Source: Ferdinandcohnia sp047238305 (GTDB taxonomy: Bacteria; Bacillota; Bacilli; Bacillales; Bacillaceae_L). Taken from it: 64,000 nt of DNA. The stretch is taken from assembly GCF_047238305.1 (NCBI RefSeq), contig NZ_JBDFMO010000001.1, forward strand, positions 1,798,001 to 1,862,000, read 5' to 3'. Both the position numbers and the translations under genes were made by a program. This document shows positions 24,141 through 33,757 of this stretch, piece by piece. Below the pieces are notes generated by a model that did no database searches, was not told the origin of the DNA, and saw only the letters and a program-made list of their open reading frames with translations. Positions within the stretch are counted from its first letter, which is position 1. Every line of letters starts with the position of its first letter.

Positions 24141-25073
24141 GTGGAACAACCGGATAAGGCCGTTACGTTCACTACAGATGTTAAGGGAAAAACCAAAAAG
24201 AGAGTCGGTTCACAGTTCATTACTCCCAAAAATGCACCATACTTTTTTATGGGACCTGCTCTTCTGTTAATTATCATTTTTACAATTTATCCTGTGATTT
24301 CATCATTTATTTTAAGTTTCCAAGAGGTTCGTGGGGTTGAAAAAACGTTTGTTGGATTATCAAATTATACTAGGTTATTTCAAGACCCGATCTTTTATAA
24401 GTCCTTACTTAATACATTTCAAATTCTTATCGTTCAAGTACCATTGATGCTTTTTCTAGCGTTGTTAATTGCTGTAGGACTTCACTCATCAATGGTAAAA
24501 TTCAAAAGCCTTTTTAGAATTGCCTATTTTATGCCTGCCATTACAGCGCTTGTAGCAGCATCAATTGTTTTCATGATTTTGCTTGATGAGCAATTCGGCC
24601 TTGTAAACTATCTTCTTTCAATAGTAGGCATAGAGCCGATTGCGTGGTTAACTTCACCTTTTTGGGCGAAGGTATCAGTTATATTAGTTATGACGTGGAG
24701 ATGGACGGGATATAATATGGTAATTTTCTTAGCTGGTTTACAAAATATCCCTGATTCTTTATACGAAGCCGCAAGTATTGATGGAGCAAGTAAATTTAAA
24801 CAATTTTTTATGATCACCATTCCACAACTAAAACCGGTTTTCGTATTTACAGTCGTTATGTCAACGATCGGAACGCTTCAACTATTTGATGAACCATTTA
24901 TCTTAACTGAAGGTGGTCCGAATAGTGCAACAATGACGATAACGCTTTACTTATATGAGGTAGGCTTTAAATATTTTGAGTTTGGTTATGCCTCTTCTAT
25001 TGCGTATGTACTTGTTTTAATTATTGCGGTTATTTCATGGATTCAGATGAAGTTGGTAGGTGACACAGAGTAA
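24141..25073 (+). CDS. Sugar ABC transporter permease 1 (MalF-type)
   Basis: Inner-membrane permease of 310 residues with six membrane segments after a basic N-terminus. The EAA loop, which contacts the ATPase, is YEAASIDGASKFKQFFMITI followed by PQL. GTG start with GGGGTG a few bases upstream. Shares one base with the next gene's ATG. No ATPase gene occurs in the locus, so a shared MsmX-like ATPase encoded elsewhere is presumed. Confidence 0.9.
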   Translation: MEQPDKAVTFTTDVKGKTKKRVGSQFITPKNAPYFFMGPALLLIIIFTIYPVISSFILSFQEVRGVEKTFVGLSNYTRLFQDPIFYKSLLNTFQILIVQVPLMLFLALLIAVGLHSSMVKFKSLFRIAYFMPAITALVAASIVFMILLDEQFGLVNYLLSIVGIEPIAWLTSPFWAKVSVILVMTWRWTGYNMVIFLAGLQNIPDSLYEAASIDGASKFKQFFMITIPQLKPVFVFTVVMSTIGTLQLFDEPFILTEGGPNSATMTITLYLYEVGFKYFEFGYASSIAYVLVLIIAVISWIQMKLVGDTE

Positions 25074-25900
25074 TGAAAACTTCGAATAAATTCTCAAAAA
25101 TACTTATTTATAGTTTACTTCTAATTGGTGTAATTATCTCGATTGCACCGTTCTATTGGATGATCGTAGGATCGACCCTACCAACAGGACAGATATTCTC
25201 ATTACCACCTAAATTGTCACCAGGGGATTTCCTCGCAAAAAACTTTGCGTCATTAAAGGACTCGCTAGGTATTGCGCGTATCTTTTGGAACTCAATTTTT
25301 ATTGCGATTATCTATACCGCTTTAAGTACGCTTATAGCGGCAATGGCAGGTTATGCGTTTGCTAAGTTTCGTTTTAAAGGGAAAAATACGATTTTCTTCA
25401 TTATTTTATGCTCATTAATGATTCCATATCAGGTTACGCTCATTCCATTGTTTGAAATGATGGTGACCTTTGATTGGCTTAATACGTATCAGGCTATTAT
25501 TCTACCAACGTTAGCATCACCATTTGCGATTTATTTAATGAGACAGAATATGTTGGCTGTGCCTGATTCCATAATTGAAGCCTCACGTGTTGATGGAGCT
25601 GGAGAAATGAAGATATTCTTCACAATTGTATTACCAGTTGTTCGACCGGCATTGGCTGCTGTTTCGATTTTTCTATTTATGTCACAATGGAACAGCTTAA
25701 TCTGGCCGCTTATTACATTGAATTCAAAGGACATGTTTACGTTGCCTGTGGCATTATCAAGTTTAATTGGATTGGCACGGATCGATTATGGGCAATTAAT
25801 GCTTGGAACAGCTTTATCGACACTACCAATCATGGTTTTTTTCTTGCTTATGCAGAAGCACTTTATTTCAGGGATATTGGGTGGGTCAGTTAAAGAGTAA
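25073..25900 (+). CDS. Sugar ABC transporter permease 2 (MalG-type)
   Basis: Inner-membrane permease of 275 residues, six membrane segments, EAA loop IEASRVDGAGEMKIFFTIVL followed by PVVRPAL. The A of its ATG is the last base of the preceding stop codon. Forms the heterodimeric channel with permease 1 for the sugar delivered by the binding protein. A beta-galactosidase gene follows after 45 bases without a terminator. Confidence 0.9.
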   Translation: MKTSNKFSKILIYSLLLIGVIISIAPFYWMIVGSTLPTGQIFSLPPKLSPGDFLAKNFASLKDSLGIARIFWNSIFIAIIYTALSTLIAAMAGYAFAKFRFKGKNTIFFIILCSLMIPYQVTLIPLFEMMVTFDWLNTYQAIILPTLASPFAIYLMRQNMLAVPDSIIEASRVDGAGEMKIFFTIVLPVVRPALAAVSIFLFMSQWNSLIWPLITLNSKDMFTLPVALSSLIGLARIDYGQLMLGTALSTLPIMVFFLLMQKHFISGILGGSVKE

Positions 25901-25945
25901 TTAATACTATAAATCGTGTAAATACAGGTTCCGGAGGAAGATAAA

Positions 25946-28900
25946 ATGCGACGAGAAATGAAGAGATGGGAGAACATTCATCTAACGGGGATCAATAGAC
26001 TCCCAGCTCATACTGATTTTTATAGATATAAAACGAGAGAGAATGCAATTCCTTTTAATAGAGAAAAAAGTATTGGATATACATTGCTTGATGGCGTGTG
26101 GAAGTTCTTATTTGTTGATGCACCAGAACTTTCACCTAAGGGATTTGAAGCTGAGGACTTTGCAATCGAAGGTTTAGACGATATCGAGGTTCCATCGAGC
26201 TGGCAAATCAAGGGCTATGGAAACATGCACTACACAGATGTATTGTATCCATTTGCCATTAATCCACCATTTGTACCACAGGAAAATCCAACTGGGATTT
26301 ATTTTAGAGAGTTAGAGGTTACCGACCTAGCAGACAACGAAGCCCTGATTTTAAAATTTAATGGGGTCGACTCTGCATTTGATTTATATGTGAACGGACA
26401 GCATGTCGGCTATAGCAAGGTGTCACGAGTTCCTTCTGAATTCGACATCACAGAATATGTGAAAATAGGCGCCAACCGTCTAACCGTACGAGTTTATCAA
26501 TTTTCTGATGGGACATACCTTGAGGACCAGGATATGTGGTGGCTCTCTGGAATTTTTAGAAGCGTGGAGCTCTTTAAAATCAACAAGGATACGCTTCAGG
26601 ATGTGTATGTAGAAACACTCCCAGATGAAAACTATGAAAATTTCACCTTAAAAATTGCTGGAGCATTTTTAACTGATCATGTAAAAGGTTTATTCGCGAC
26701 TCTTTACCATGGCGGTGAACAAGTAGATCGATTTGAAATAGAAGTGGTTGATGGCAAATTTGAGATGAGTAGATTAGTTGAAAATCCACTTTTATGGAAT
26801 GCAGAGGAACCAAATCTTTATCACCTTCTATTTGAATATTGCTTGCCAAATGGTGATCAGGAAATCGTTCCGTTACGTATTGGGTTCCGTGCAATTGAAG
26901 TGATCGACAACGAAATTCGCGTCAACGGCAAACGTATTTTCTTTAACGGGGTGAACCGCCATGATTCACATCCGAAGACAGGTAGAACGGTAACTTACGA
27001 GGATATGCTTCAGGACATTAAGATGATGAAGCAGTACAATATCAACGCGGTCCGTACAGCGCACTATCCAAATAATGATGTGTTCTATGATTTATGTGAT
27101 GAATATGGTCTTTACGTCATTGATGAAGCAGACCTTGAGTGTCACGGTTTCGAAAACACTGGCAACTACAACTGGATTTCTGACAATGAGCTATGGGAAA
27201 AACAATATGTGGACCGTGCTGTCAGAATGGTGAAAAGAGATCGCAACCACCCGAGTGTTATCATGTGGTCACTAGGAAACGAGTCTGGTGCTGGCCGTAA
27301 CTTCACAGCGATGTATAATGCAATTAAAGCGATCGACTCAACTAGATTAGTACACTACGAGGGTGACAGAGTTGCGGCATACAGTGATGTATACACAACG
27401 ATGTACACTCGCTTAAAGCCGCTTGAAGAAATCGGTAAAGATGCTGAAGGCAAGAAGCCTCATATTCTTTGTGAGTATGGCCATGCCATGGGTAACGGTC
27501 CTGGTGGGTTAACAGAGTACCAACAATTAATGAGAAAATATCCTCGATTGCAAGGTGGCTTTATTTGGGAATGGTGTGACCATGGAATCGAAGTGCCGAA
27601 CGAAAGTGGTGAAACTTACTACTTATATGGTGGCGATTACGGAGACTTCCCGACAAACGGAAACTTCTGTATTGATGGTCTTGTGTTCCCAGACCGAACT
27701 CCTTCACCAGGTCTTATTGAATATAAAAAAGTGATCGAACCAATTGTAACAGAAGAAGTAAACCTAGCTGAAGGAAAAATCCGAATGAAAAACTTATACG
27801 ATTTTAGAAACTTAAGCGGGATTGTTCTTCACATTGAAGTTAAATCGTTCGGTACTCTTATTGAGGAAGTAGAAATGAAACTTCCTAGCATCCAAGCACA
27901 TGAAGTAGCAGAAATTGTTTTACCAGTAGATCTAGCAAAAGCTGATCAACACGATGATGTTCGCATCTACTTAAGCTACCGTGAAGCAGAAGATACGCTT
28001 TACGCCAACAAAGGCCATGAGATTACAAAGGAAAGCTTCCTGTTAGAATCGACTAAAATTGAAAAAGTAGTGAAGGCTGTCGCATCAACTGATTCAGATT
28101 TCGTAATCGAAGACGAGGCAGCTAACCTTACCATTGAAAACGATAAGTTCAAGGCAGTCTTCTCAAACGTCTTTGGAACACTAGAATCGTTCGAATCTGA
28201 AGGGGAAGCAATCATCAACAAAGGACCGGAAGTAACCCTTTGGAGAGCAATTATTGACAATGATATGTATAAAAAGGATGACTGGATTAACAAGTACTTC
28301 CTAAAAAATATAAAAGAACAGCTTGGTGAAGTTTCTTATGAAGTGACTGATGACTATGTGGATGTTGTCATCACGAAGTACTTATCAACCGTTAACCAAG
28401 CATGGGGCTTCCACTTAACGTACAATTACCGCATCACGAACAATGGTGCCTTAAACATTGACATAAAAGGTGAAAAGGTCTTACGAGGTATAGAAATTCC
28501 AGAAATGCTACCACGAATTGGGGTAACCATGCATCTTAACCAAGATTACAACAATGTTACTTGGTATGGACGTGGAGATTCAGAATCCTATCAAGATACA
28601 AAGCGTAGCCAGCCGATTGGACTTTATAGCAAAACCGTTCACGAAATGCATACTGATTACGTGTACCCGCAAGAGAATGGATCAAGATGCGACACCTCTT
28701 TCCTAGCGGTGGCAAAAGGTGAGAACACATACCTCATCAATTTTAAAGAAGAGTATGACTTCACGATCCATGACTATGAAACAAGTGCTCTTGAAGAGGC
28801 AAAGCACCGTGGTAAAATTAAAAAGTCGCCCTTCAATGTGTTGACGATTGATTACAAGCAAAGCGGTGTCGGAAGTAACAGTTGTGGTGAAGAGCAGCTA

Positions 28901-29005
28901 CCTCCATATCGTACAGTCATTGAGGACTTCCACCTTCAATTTGAAATTCGAAGCATCAAAAAAGAAAATCTAGTTGAAGAAGCTAAATTCTTTATTGTAC
29001 GATAA
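25946..29005 (+). CDS. lacZ: Beta-galactosidase, glycoside hydrolase family 2
   Basis: Cytosolic hydrolase of 1019 residues releasing galactose from imported beta-galactosides. LacZ-type five-domain layout: sugar-binding jelly roll with DMWWLSGIFRSVELF, the barrel with GVNRHDSHPKTGR, acid/base glutamate E446 in MWSLGNESGAGRN, nucleophile E510 in ILCEYGHAMGNGPGG, and a C-terminal Bgal_small domain with ITNNGALNIDI and WYGRGDSESYQDTKRS. Full length for the family. ATG with CGGAGGAAG upstream. Last gene of the transporter operon. The layout resembles the B. subtilis gan operon, except that the enzyme is GH2 rather than GH42. Confidence 0.95.
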   Translation: MRREMKRWENIHLTGINRLPAHTDFYRYKTRENAIPFNREKSIGYTLLDGVWKFLFVDAPELSPKGFEAEDFAIEGLDDIEVPSSWQIKGYGNMHYTDVLYPFAINPPFVPQENPTGIYFRELEVTDLADNEALILKFNGVDSAFDLYVNGQHVGYSKVSRVPSEFDITEYVKIGANRLTVRVYQFSDGTYLEDQDMWWLSGIFRSVELFKINKDTLQDVYVETLPDENYENFTLKIAGAFLTDHVKGLFATLYHGGEQVDRFEIEVVDGKFEMSRLVENPLLWNAEEPNLYHLLFEYCLPNGDQEIVPLRIGFRAIEVIDNEIRVNGKRIFFNGVNRHDSHPKTGRTVTYEDMLQDIKMMKQYNINAVRTAHYPNNDVFYDLCDEYGLYVIDEADLECHGFENTGNYNWISDNELWEKQYVDRAVRMVKRDRNHPSVIMWSLGNESGAGRNFTAMYNAIKAIDSTRLVHYEGDRVAAYSDVYTTMYTRLKPLEEIGKDAEGKKPHILCEYGHAMGNGPGGLTEYQQLMRKYPRLQGGFIWEWCDHGIEVPNESGETYYLYGGDYGDFPTNGNFCIDGLVFPDRTPSPGLIEYKKVIEPIVTEEVNLAEGKIRMKNLYDFRNLSGIVLHIEVKSFGTLIEEVEMKLPSIQAHEVAEIVLPVDLAKADQHDDVRIYLSYREAEDTLYANKGHEITKESFLLESTKIEKVVKAVASTDSDFVIEDEAANLTIENDKFKAVFSNVFGTLESFESEGEAIINKGPEVTLWRAIIDNDMYKKDDWINKYFLKNIKEQLGEVSYEVTDDYVDVVITKYLSTVNQAWGFHLTYNYRITNNGALNIDIKGEKVLRGIEIPEMLPRIGVTMHLNQDYNNVTWYGRGDSESYQDTKRSQPIGLYSKTVHEMHTDYVYPQENGSRCDTSFLAVAKGENTYLINFKEEYDFTIHDYETSALEEAKHRGKIKKSPFNVLTIDYKQSGVGSNSCGEEQLPPYRTVIEDFHLQFEIRSIKKENLVEEAKFFIVR

Positions 29006-29020
29006 AATTAACAACAAGCA

Positions 29021-29090
29021 TGGGACAAGGGGACAGGTACACTGTCCCGCAAACTAAAAAACGGGACGAGGGACTGTCCCTTTCGTCCCA
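29021..29090. repeat. Two adjacent GGGACAGG-type palindromes (copies 5 and 6)
   Basis: GGGACAAGGGGACAGGTACA then CTGTCCCGC (29022-29050), and CGGGACGAGGGACTGTCCCT then TTCGTCCC (29062-29089). They fill the gap between lacZ and the EamA gene, whose ribosome site abuts the second copy. Confidence 0.75.
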
Positions 29091-29104
29091 CTGTGGAGGT
29101 ATAC

Positions 29105-29986
29105 ATGCGTAAATATATTGGGGAACTAGGTCTTACGATTGTTGCCATCATTTGGGGAAGTGGGTTTGTCGCAAGTGCGGTGTCGCTTGACCATTTCACA
29201 CCGTATCAAATCCTTGCGATCCGTTTCCTTGTTGGTGTCATTTTGTTGAGCCTTGTCTTTTTTAAGAAACTAAAACATATTAAAAAAAGTACAATTATTA
29301 AAGGTTCCATCATTGGAATCTTTCTATACCTAGCATTTGCCTTGCAAACCGTTGGGTTAGTATACACCACACCATCAAAAAATGCCTTTTTAACGGCGGT
29401 GAATGTGGTGATCGTGCCGATTATCGCGTTTGTTGTCTTTAAACGAAAAATGGATAAATTTGAACTGCTAGGTGCAGTGTTTGCGATAACCGGTGTGGGT
29501 GTGATGTCCCTTCAACTCTCTGGAGGCGTAAATTTTGGTGATTTCCTGACGTTATTATGTGCGGTTGGATTTGCATTTCACATTTTTTACACAGCTCAAT
29601 TTGTGAAGGATGAAGACCCCGTGTTGCTAACGGTCATCCAAATGGCGGCGGCTACAGTTTTAGGCTTTATCGTAGTCCTATTCAAAGGAGAAACCAATTT
29701 TGCGGCTAGCATTGAAGGCGTTTCGTCAGTTCTATACTTAGGGGTATTTTCAACAACGATTGCGTTTCTATTGCAAACAGTCGCGCAGAAATTCACAACC
29801 GAAACGAATGCAGCAATCATATTATCTACAGAAGCATTATGGGGTATGGTATTCTCTATCATCATTTTAAGTGAGGTATTAACCGTACGAATGATCATTG
29901 GAGCGATCATTATCCTTGCAGCAATCATCATTTCCGAAACAAAACTAAAATTTTTGAAGAAAAAGAGTTACAAAGAAGCGATATAG
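29105..29986 (+). CDS. EamA/DMT-family transporter
   Basis: Membrane transporter of about 293 residues with ten membrane segments formed by two EamA repeats: the first contains AIIWGSGFVASAVSL and YTTPSKNAFLTAVNVVIVP, the second TNAAIILSTEALWGMVFSII. Such proteins export or exchange metabolites; the substrate is unknown. The frame opens at a GTG at 29093, but ATG at 29105 after GGAGGT starts the first helix properly. Sits between lacZ and a LacI-type regulator; a repeat block separates it from lacZ, so co-transcription is uncertain. Confidence 0.88.
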   Translation: MRKYIGELGLTIVAIIWGSGFVASAVSLDHFTPYQILAIRFLVGVILLSLVFFKKLKHIKKSTIIKGSIIGIFLYLAFALQTVGLVYTTPSKNAFLTAVNVVIVPIIAFVVFKRKMDKFELLGAVFAITGVGVMSLQLSGGVNFGDFLTLLCAVGFAFHIFYTAQFVKDEDPVLLTVIQMAAATVLGFIVVLFKGETNFAASIEGVSSVLYLGVFSTTIAFLLQTVAQKFTTETNAAIILSTEALWGMVFSIIILSEVLTVRMIIGAIIILAAIIISETKLKFLKKKSYKEAI

Positions 29987-30017
29987 GGAGTTTTCTCAAA
30001 AGGGATGGGTATGAAAA

Positions 30018-31016
30018 ATGGCGACGATTAAAGATATAGCGGATTTAGCACAGGTTTCCATGGCAACGGTCTCTCGGGTGTTAAACTATGATGAAACATT
30101 AAATGTGACACCTGAGACAAAAAAGCGAATTTTTGAAGCAGCAGAGGAACTTAACTATGTCATCACCCCGAAAAAGAAAAAAGCAAAAAAGAAAGGGGTC
30201 GTGGGGCTCTACTATTCCTATTCACTTGAAGAAGAACTGGTCGACACTTACTATCTTTCGATTCGGGTGGCACTAGAAAAGAAACTTGAAAGCATTGGCA
30301 TGGAAATCATAAAAATAACCAAAGACGACACAAAAAGAAGCCTTTCTAAATTGGATGGAATCATCTGTCTTGGAACCTTTAAAAAAGCAGATATAGAATT
30401 GATCAAGAGCTTTGATAAGCCCTCTGTATTTATCGATGCAAATCCAGATGAGGACCACTTCGATGCAGTGGTGATCGATTTTAACTCAGCAACAAAAAAA
30501 GCCCTCAATTATTTGGTAGAATTAGGTCATCAAAATATCGGGTTTATCGGCGGTGTCGAGACCGATATGTACGGCAATCGTTTCAAGGATTTACGACAGG
30601 ACGTTTTTGAATCGTATCTAAAGGAAAAAGGAATTTTTAACGGGGACTTCGTTAAAATTGGCGGCTATAATCCAAAGGACGGTTACCAGATCCTGAAGGA
30701 AATGCTAAGTGAAAAAGAAAAGCCAACGGCCTTATTTGTAGCGAACGACACAATTGCAGTTGGTTGCTACAAGGCAGCCTATGAACTAGGTGTGAAAATT
30801 CCAGAAGACCTCAGCATCGTTGGTTTTAACGACGTATCCTCTGCGCAATACATGGTGCCGCCCCTCACCACAGTTAAATTATACACGGAGATTATGGGTG
30901 AATCTGCGGTCGACCTGCTGCTCGAGCGTATCGCAACCAAACGTGAAATCTGTAAAAAAATTACCATTCACACAAAGCTCGTCGTGCGAGGTAGTGCGGC
31001 GAAGGTTAAGAAATAA
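30018..31016 (+). CDS. LacI/GalR-family transcriptional regulator
   Basis: Regulator of 332 residues. N-terminal helix-turn-helix ATIKDIADLAQVSMATVSRV (2-21) with hinge near 45-60, then a periplasmic-binding-protein-like effector domain with GFIGGVETDMYGNRF, ALFVANDTIAVGCYKAAYE and LSIVGFNDVSSAQYM. A lysine-rich linker (KKKKAKKKG) after the hinge is unusual. Likely represses the upstream galactoside genes through the palindrome at 22662-22677 and responds to a galactoside, like GanR; this is inference. A terminator follows. Confidence 0.9.
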   Translation: MATIKDIADLAQVSMATVSRVLNYDETLNVTPETKKRIFEAAEELNYVITPKKKKAKKKGVVGLYYSYSLEEELVDTYYLSIRVALEKKLESIGMEIIKITKDDTKRSLSKLDGIICLGTFKKADIELIKSFDKPSVFIDANPDEDHFDAVVIDFNSATKKALNYLVELGHQNIGFIGGVETDMYGNRFKDLRQDVFESYLKEKGIFNGDFVKIGGYNPKDGYQILKEMLSEKEKPTALFVANDTIAVGCYKAAYELGVKIPEDLSIVGFNDVSSAQYMVPPLTTVKLYTEIMGESAVDLLLERIATKREICKKITIHTKLVVRGSAAKVKK

Positions 31017-31022
31017 TAAGTC

Positions 31023-31056
31023 AAAAACCACGAGACACCCGTTTCGTGGTTTTTTA
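31023..31056 (+). terminator. Intrinsic terminator after LacI-type gene
   Basis: AAAACCACGA pairs with TCGTGGTTTT and runs into TTTTTT. Confidence 0.85.
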
Positions 31057-31140
31057 GCCAAAATGAATGGTTTTTCCTAAATAACCCATCCTAATGATAA
31101 GTGACTGGAACGATGCAAATCTGCAGAAAAGGTGTTTTTT

Positions 31141-32751
31141 ATGTTGGTTTCTACCCATGAAAGCTATACGACTGAGTATCATGTAGGGATGGTTGTTCTG
31201 TCTATTTTAATTGGCATTTTCACCTCGTATGTTGCGCTTCATTTAATTAATCGAGATACAACAAGCCCTAGAAATGATAAGTTTTGGTTGTTTACAGCCT
31301 CGCTCGTGATGGGGGGCGGTGTATGGGCAGTTCATTTCATCGGAATGCTAGCTGTCCATATTAAAGTTACCGTAAGCTATAATATTTGGCTCGTCCTTGC
31401 TTCTTTATGTCTGATTGTAATATTTTCCATTCTTGCTTTTTCACTAATCTTACATTCTCAAAAACATAAAACGGTAGTGATAAGTAGCCTTTTAATGGGA
31501 TTCGGCATTTTTAGCATGCATTATCTAAGCATGCGTTCCATGCAGATGGAGGCCAACCTTACCTATGCAACTATCTTGTTGCTCCTATCGCTACTAGCAG
31601 CAATCATTGGATCTTGGGTTACATTTTGGTTGTTTTCTCAATATCGTGATGCAACTTGGTTTGGGCCAGTTAGCTCCATTACTTTAGGCTGTGGGATTGC
31701 AGGCATGCATTACATTGGAATGAGTGCTACAACCTTTGAAAAATTAGAATTCCATCAACCTAATGAAAATCTAGCGGGATACGTTTTATCGGGTTATACC
31801 ATTGCAACGACGATTACAATTTTCATTCTGATATTGTTTGTTCTTCTCCTTTTTCAAGCAAGCCGGGACCAGAGAATGCAAACTCGCTTGTTAGTGAGCG
31901 AAGACCATTATAAGCGATTGGTCGAACTAGCGCCAATTGGGATTATCATTCATAAGTTTGGAATCATTCATTTTATCAATTCAACGGGTATCGAAATCCT
32001 AGGTGGAACGGATGCTAAGCAAATGATTGGAAAACAATTTCTCGATTTTATTCACCCGGATTATCATCAAATTATTAAAAGTCGCTGGAAATCCATTCGG
32101 AATGATCAACCTGTTGAAGCAATCGAAGAAGTAATGATTCGGCTAGATAAACAACCGATTCATGCTGAAGTTTCTGGTTCTCCTTATGAAATGGATGGAG
32201 AGACATTTGCCCAAGTATTTTTTGCTGATATCACCGCACGTAAAGAAGCGGAAAGTATGATGTACCAGCTAGCCTATTATGATGGATTATCAGGTCTACC
32301 GAATCGGAGGTACTTTGCCAAAGAACTAGAAAAAGCAATTGAAAAGGGAGAGCGACTTTCAGTCTTATTCCTTGATTTAGACGGATTTAAAGCGGTTAAT
32401 GATACGTATGGGCATGATGTAGGTGATACGCTCATTCAGCATATTTCAACACGATTGAAAGAGTTTGTACCAGAAAAGGCCATGTTATCGAGGATGGCAG
32501 GGGATGAGTTTAATATCTTCCTACCCGACACAAGCGTTGAGGAAACGAAGCGATTAGCTGAAACGATTATTCAATCCGTTCAGGAAGTAGTTAACATCGG
32601 GGAGTTTTCCATTTTTGTGACCTCTAGTATAGGAATTGCCTTTTTTTCGGAGCACGGTGACACAGTAGATGCTCTTATGAAACATGCGGATATGGCCATG
32701 TTTGAAGCAAAACGAAAAGGAAAAAATCAGTATCATTTTTATAACAGTTAG
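31141..32751 (+). CDS. MHYT-PAS-GGDEF diguanylate cyclase
   Basis: Membrane signalling protein of 536 residues. Residues 1-245 form an MHYT sensor with seven membrane segments and the motifs VHFIGM, MHYLSM and MHYIGM, which are thought to bind copper and sense oxygen, CO or NO. A PAS domain (about 255-370) precedes a GGDEF domain (about 375-535) whose active-site loop reads AGDEF at 453-457, compatible with c-di-GMP synthesis. ATG at 31141 with AAAGGTG upstream is preferred over the earlier GTG. Monocistronic. One of two GGDEF proteins in the window. Confidence 0.92.
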   Translation: MLVSTHESYTTEYHVGMVVLSILIGIFTSYVALHLINRDTTSPRNDKFWLFTASLVMGGGVWAVHFIGMLAVHIKVTVSYNIWLVLASLCLIVIFSILAFSLILHSQKHKTVVISSLLMGFGIFSMHYLSMRSMQMEANLTYATILLLLSLLAAIIGSWVTFWLFSQYRDATWFGPVSSITLGCGIAGMHYIGMSATTFEKLEFHQPNENLAGYVLSGYTIATTITIFILILFVLLLFQASRDQRMQTRLLVSEDHYKRLVELAPIGIIIHKFGIIHFINSTGIEILGGTDAKQMIGKQFLDFIHPDYHQIIKSRWKSIRNDQPVEAIEEVMIRLDKQPIHAEVSGSPYEMDGETFAQVFFADITARKEAESMMYQLAYYDGLSGLPNRRYFAKELEKAIEKGERLSVLFLDLDGFKAVNDTYGHDVGDTLIQHISTRLKEFVPEKAMLSRMAGDEFNIFLPDTSVEETKRLAETIIQSVQEVVNIGEFSIFVTSSIGIAFFSEHGDTVDALMKHADMAMFEAKRKGKNQYHFYNS

Positions 32752-32867
32752 AGTTTCATATGAGAAGAAAGTATTGGTTTTAAGTATATCTAGTGAAAAA
32801 GTCTCGTACCCCTTTTTGTGAGATCAGGGAGTTTTTACTTATTTTTCCTTAATTATTCTCTTTCTTG

Positions 32868-32896
32868 TTGTTTGCCCAAAATTTGGATACTATAAT
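32868..32896 (+). promoter_or_regulatory. SigA promoter of the lipoprotein gene
   Basis: TTGTTT, 17-base spacer, TATAAT (32891-32896), about 30 bases ahead of the ATG. Confidence 0.6.
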
Positions 32897-32926
32897 GAAT
32901 TTTGGAGAAAAGATGGGAGGATCATT

Positions 32927-33640
32927 ATGGAGAAAAAATGGGGAAGTATACTTATAACATTGGTATTAGCCGTGTTTTTAGCAGCTTGTGGTAGTACGAA
33001 TGAAGCAGCAAAGGACAGTGATAACCAGTCTAATACGTCTACTACGAATGGAGCTGAAACTGATACAGATGATCAGAAAGAGGACTCAGAAGCAGAAGAA
33101 TCAGTAGCAAATAATAAAGAAGATAAAGACAAGGAAACAGAGGTTTTTCGAGCTTCCAGTAATGATGAGAAAAAAACAGTAGAACCAGCTGAAAATGTAT
33201 TTGATTCCGATAAGGTATTTTATTATGATAATGACTCTGTCGAAATTACACTTACAAATGCATCTTTCGTTAAAGAATTTTCAACTTCCAATGCAGATCC
33301 GAATAATACTTGGGCAAGTCGTAGTACAAATACGGATTCCCAAATCTATTTTCATATAACAGGAACGATTAACAATGATACAACCGATATTTTTCACTAT
33401 GGTCACAAGCTGGCACCGGTAAAATTCTTTTTATTATATGATGGTAAACATGAGTTTGAAAGTTTAGCTGCAACCGAGGAAGAGAATGGTACAAAATTTG
33501 GTGGGGCTAGTGTAAATCCGTTAACGAAAGGGAATGTACATATTTATTTCCAAGTTCCGACACCGGTATCTGAAACCGATAAACCATTAATTCTGAAAGT
33601 GCTCTTAGGTGATGAAGAGTTTGAAATACCTATAAGATAA
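32927..33640 (+). CDS. Putative lipoprotein
   Basis: Exported protein of 237 residues. Signal sequence with lipobox LAAC puts the lipidated cysteine at about residue 21. Then a long acidic, low-complexity linker (about 22-85, rich in D, E, N, S, T), and a C-terminal beta-rich domain (about 90-237) with SVEITLTNASFVKEFS and DSQIYFHITGTINNDT, reminiscent of immunoglobulin-like DUF4352-type domains. No function assigned. Own promoter and AGATGGGAGG ribosome site. Confidence 0.8.
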   Translation: MEKKWGSILITLVLAVFLAACGSTNEAAKDSDNQSNTSTTNGAETDTDDQKEDSEAEESVANNKEDKDKETEVFRASSNDEKKTVEPAENVFDSDKVFYYDNDSVEITLTNASFVKEFSTSNADPNNTWASRSTNTDSQIYFHITGTINNDTTDIFHYGHKLAPVKFFLLYDGKHEFESLAATEEENGTKFGGASVNPLTKGNVHIYFQVPTPVSETDKPLILKVLLGDEEFEIPIR

Positions 33641-33757
33641 AAAGAAGTAGTCGAGCAAAATTGTTTGCTTGGCTTTTTTCGTATTCAAGGATTATCCTTT
33701 TCAAGTCTTTCAAATTTTGGTAACATATGGGCAATACATAAATCGGAGGAAACGCTG

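Noticed and set aside
32797..32838. Terminator after the MHYT-GGDEF gene
   Set aside because: T-rich and with short complementary pieces, but no convincing stem could be drawn.
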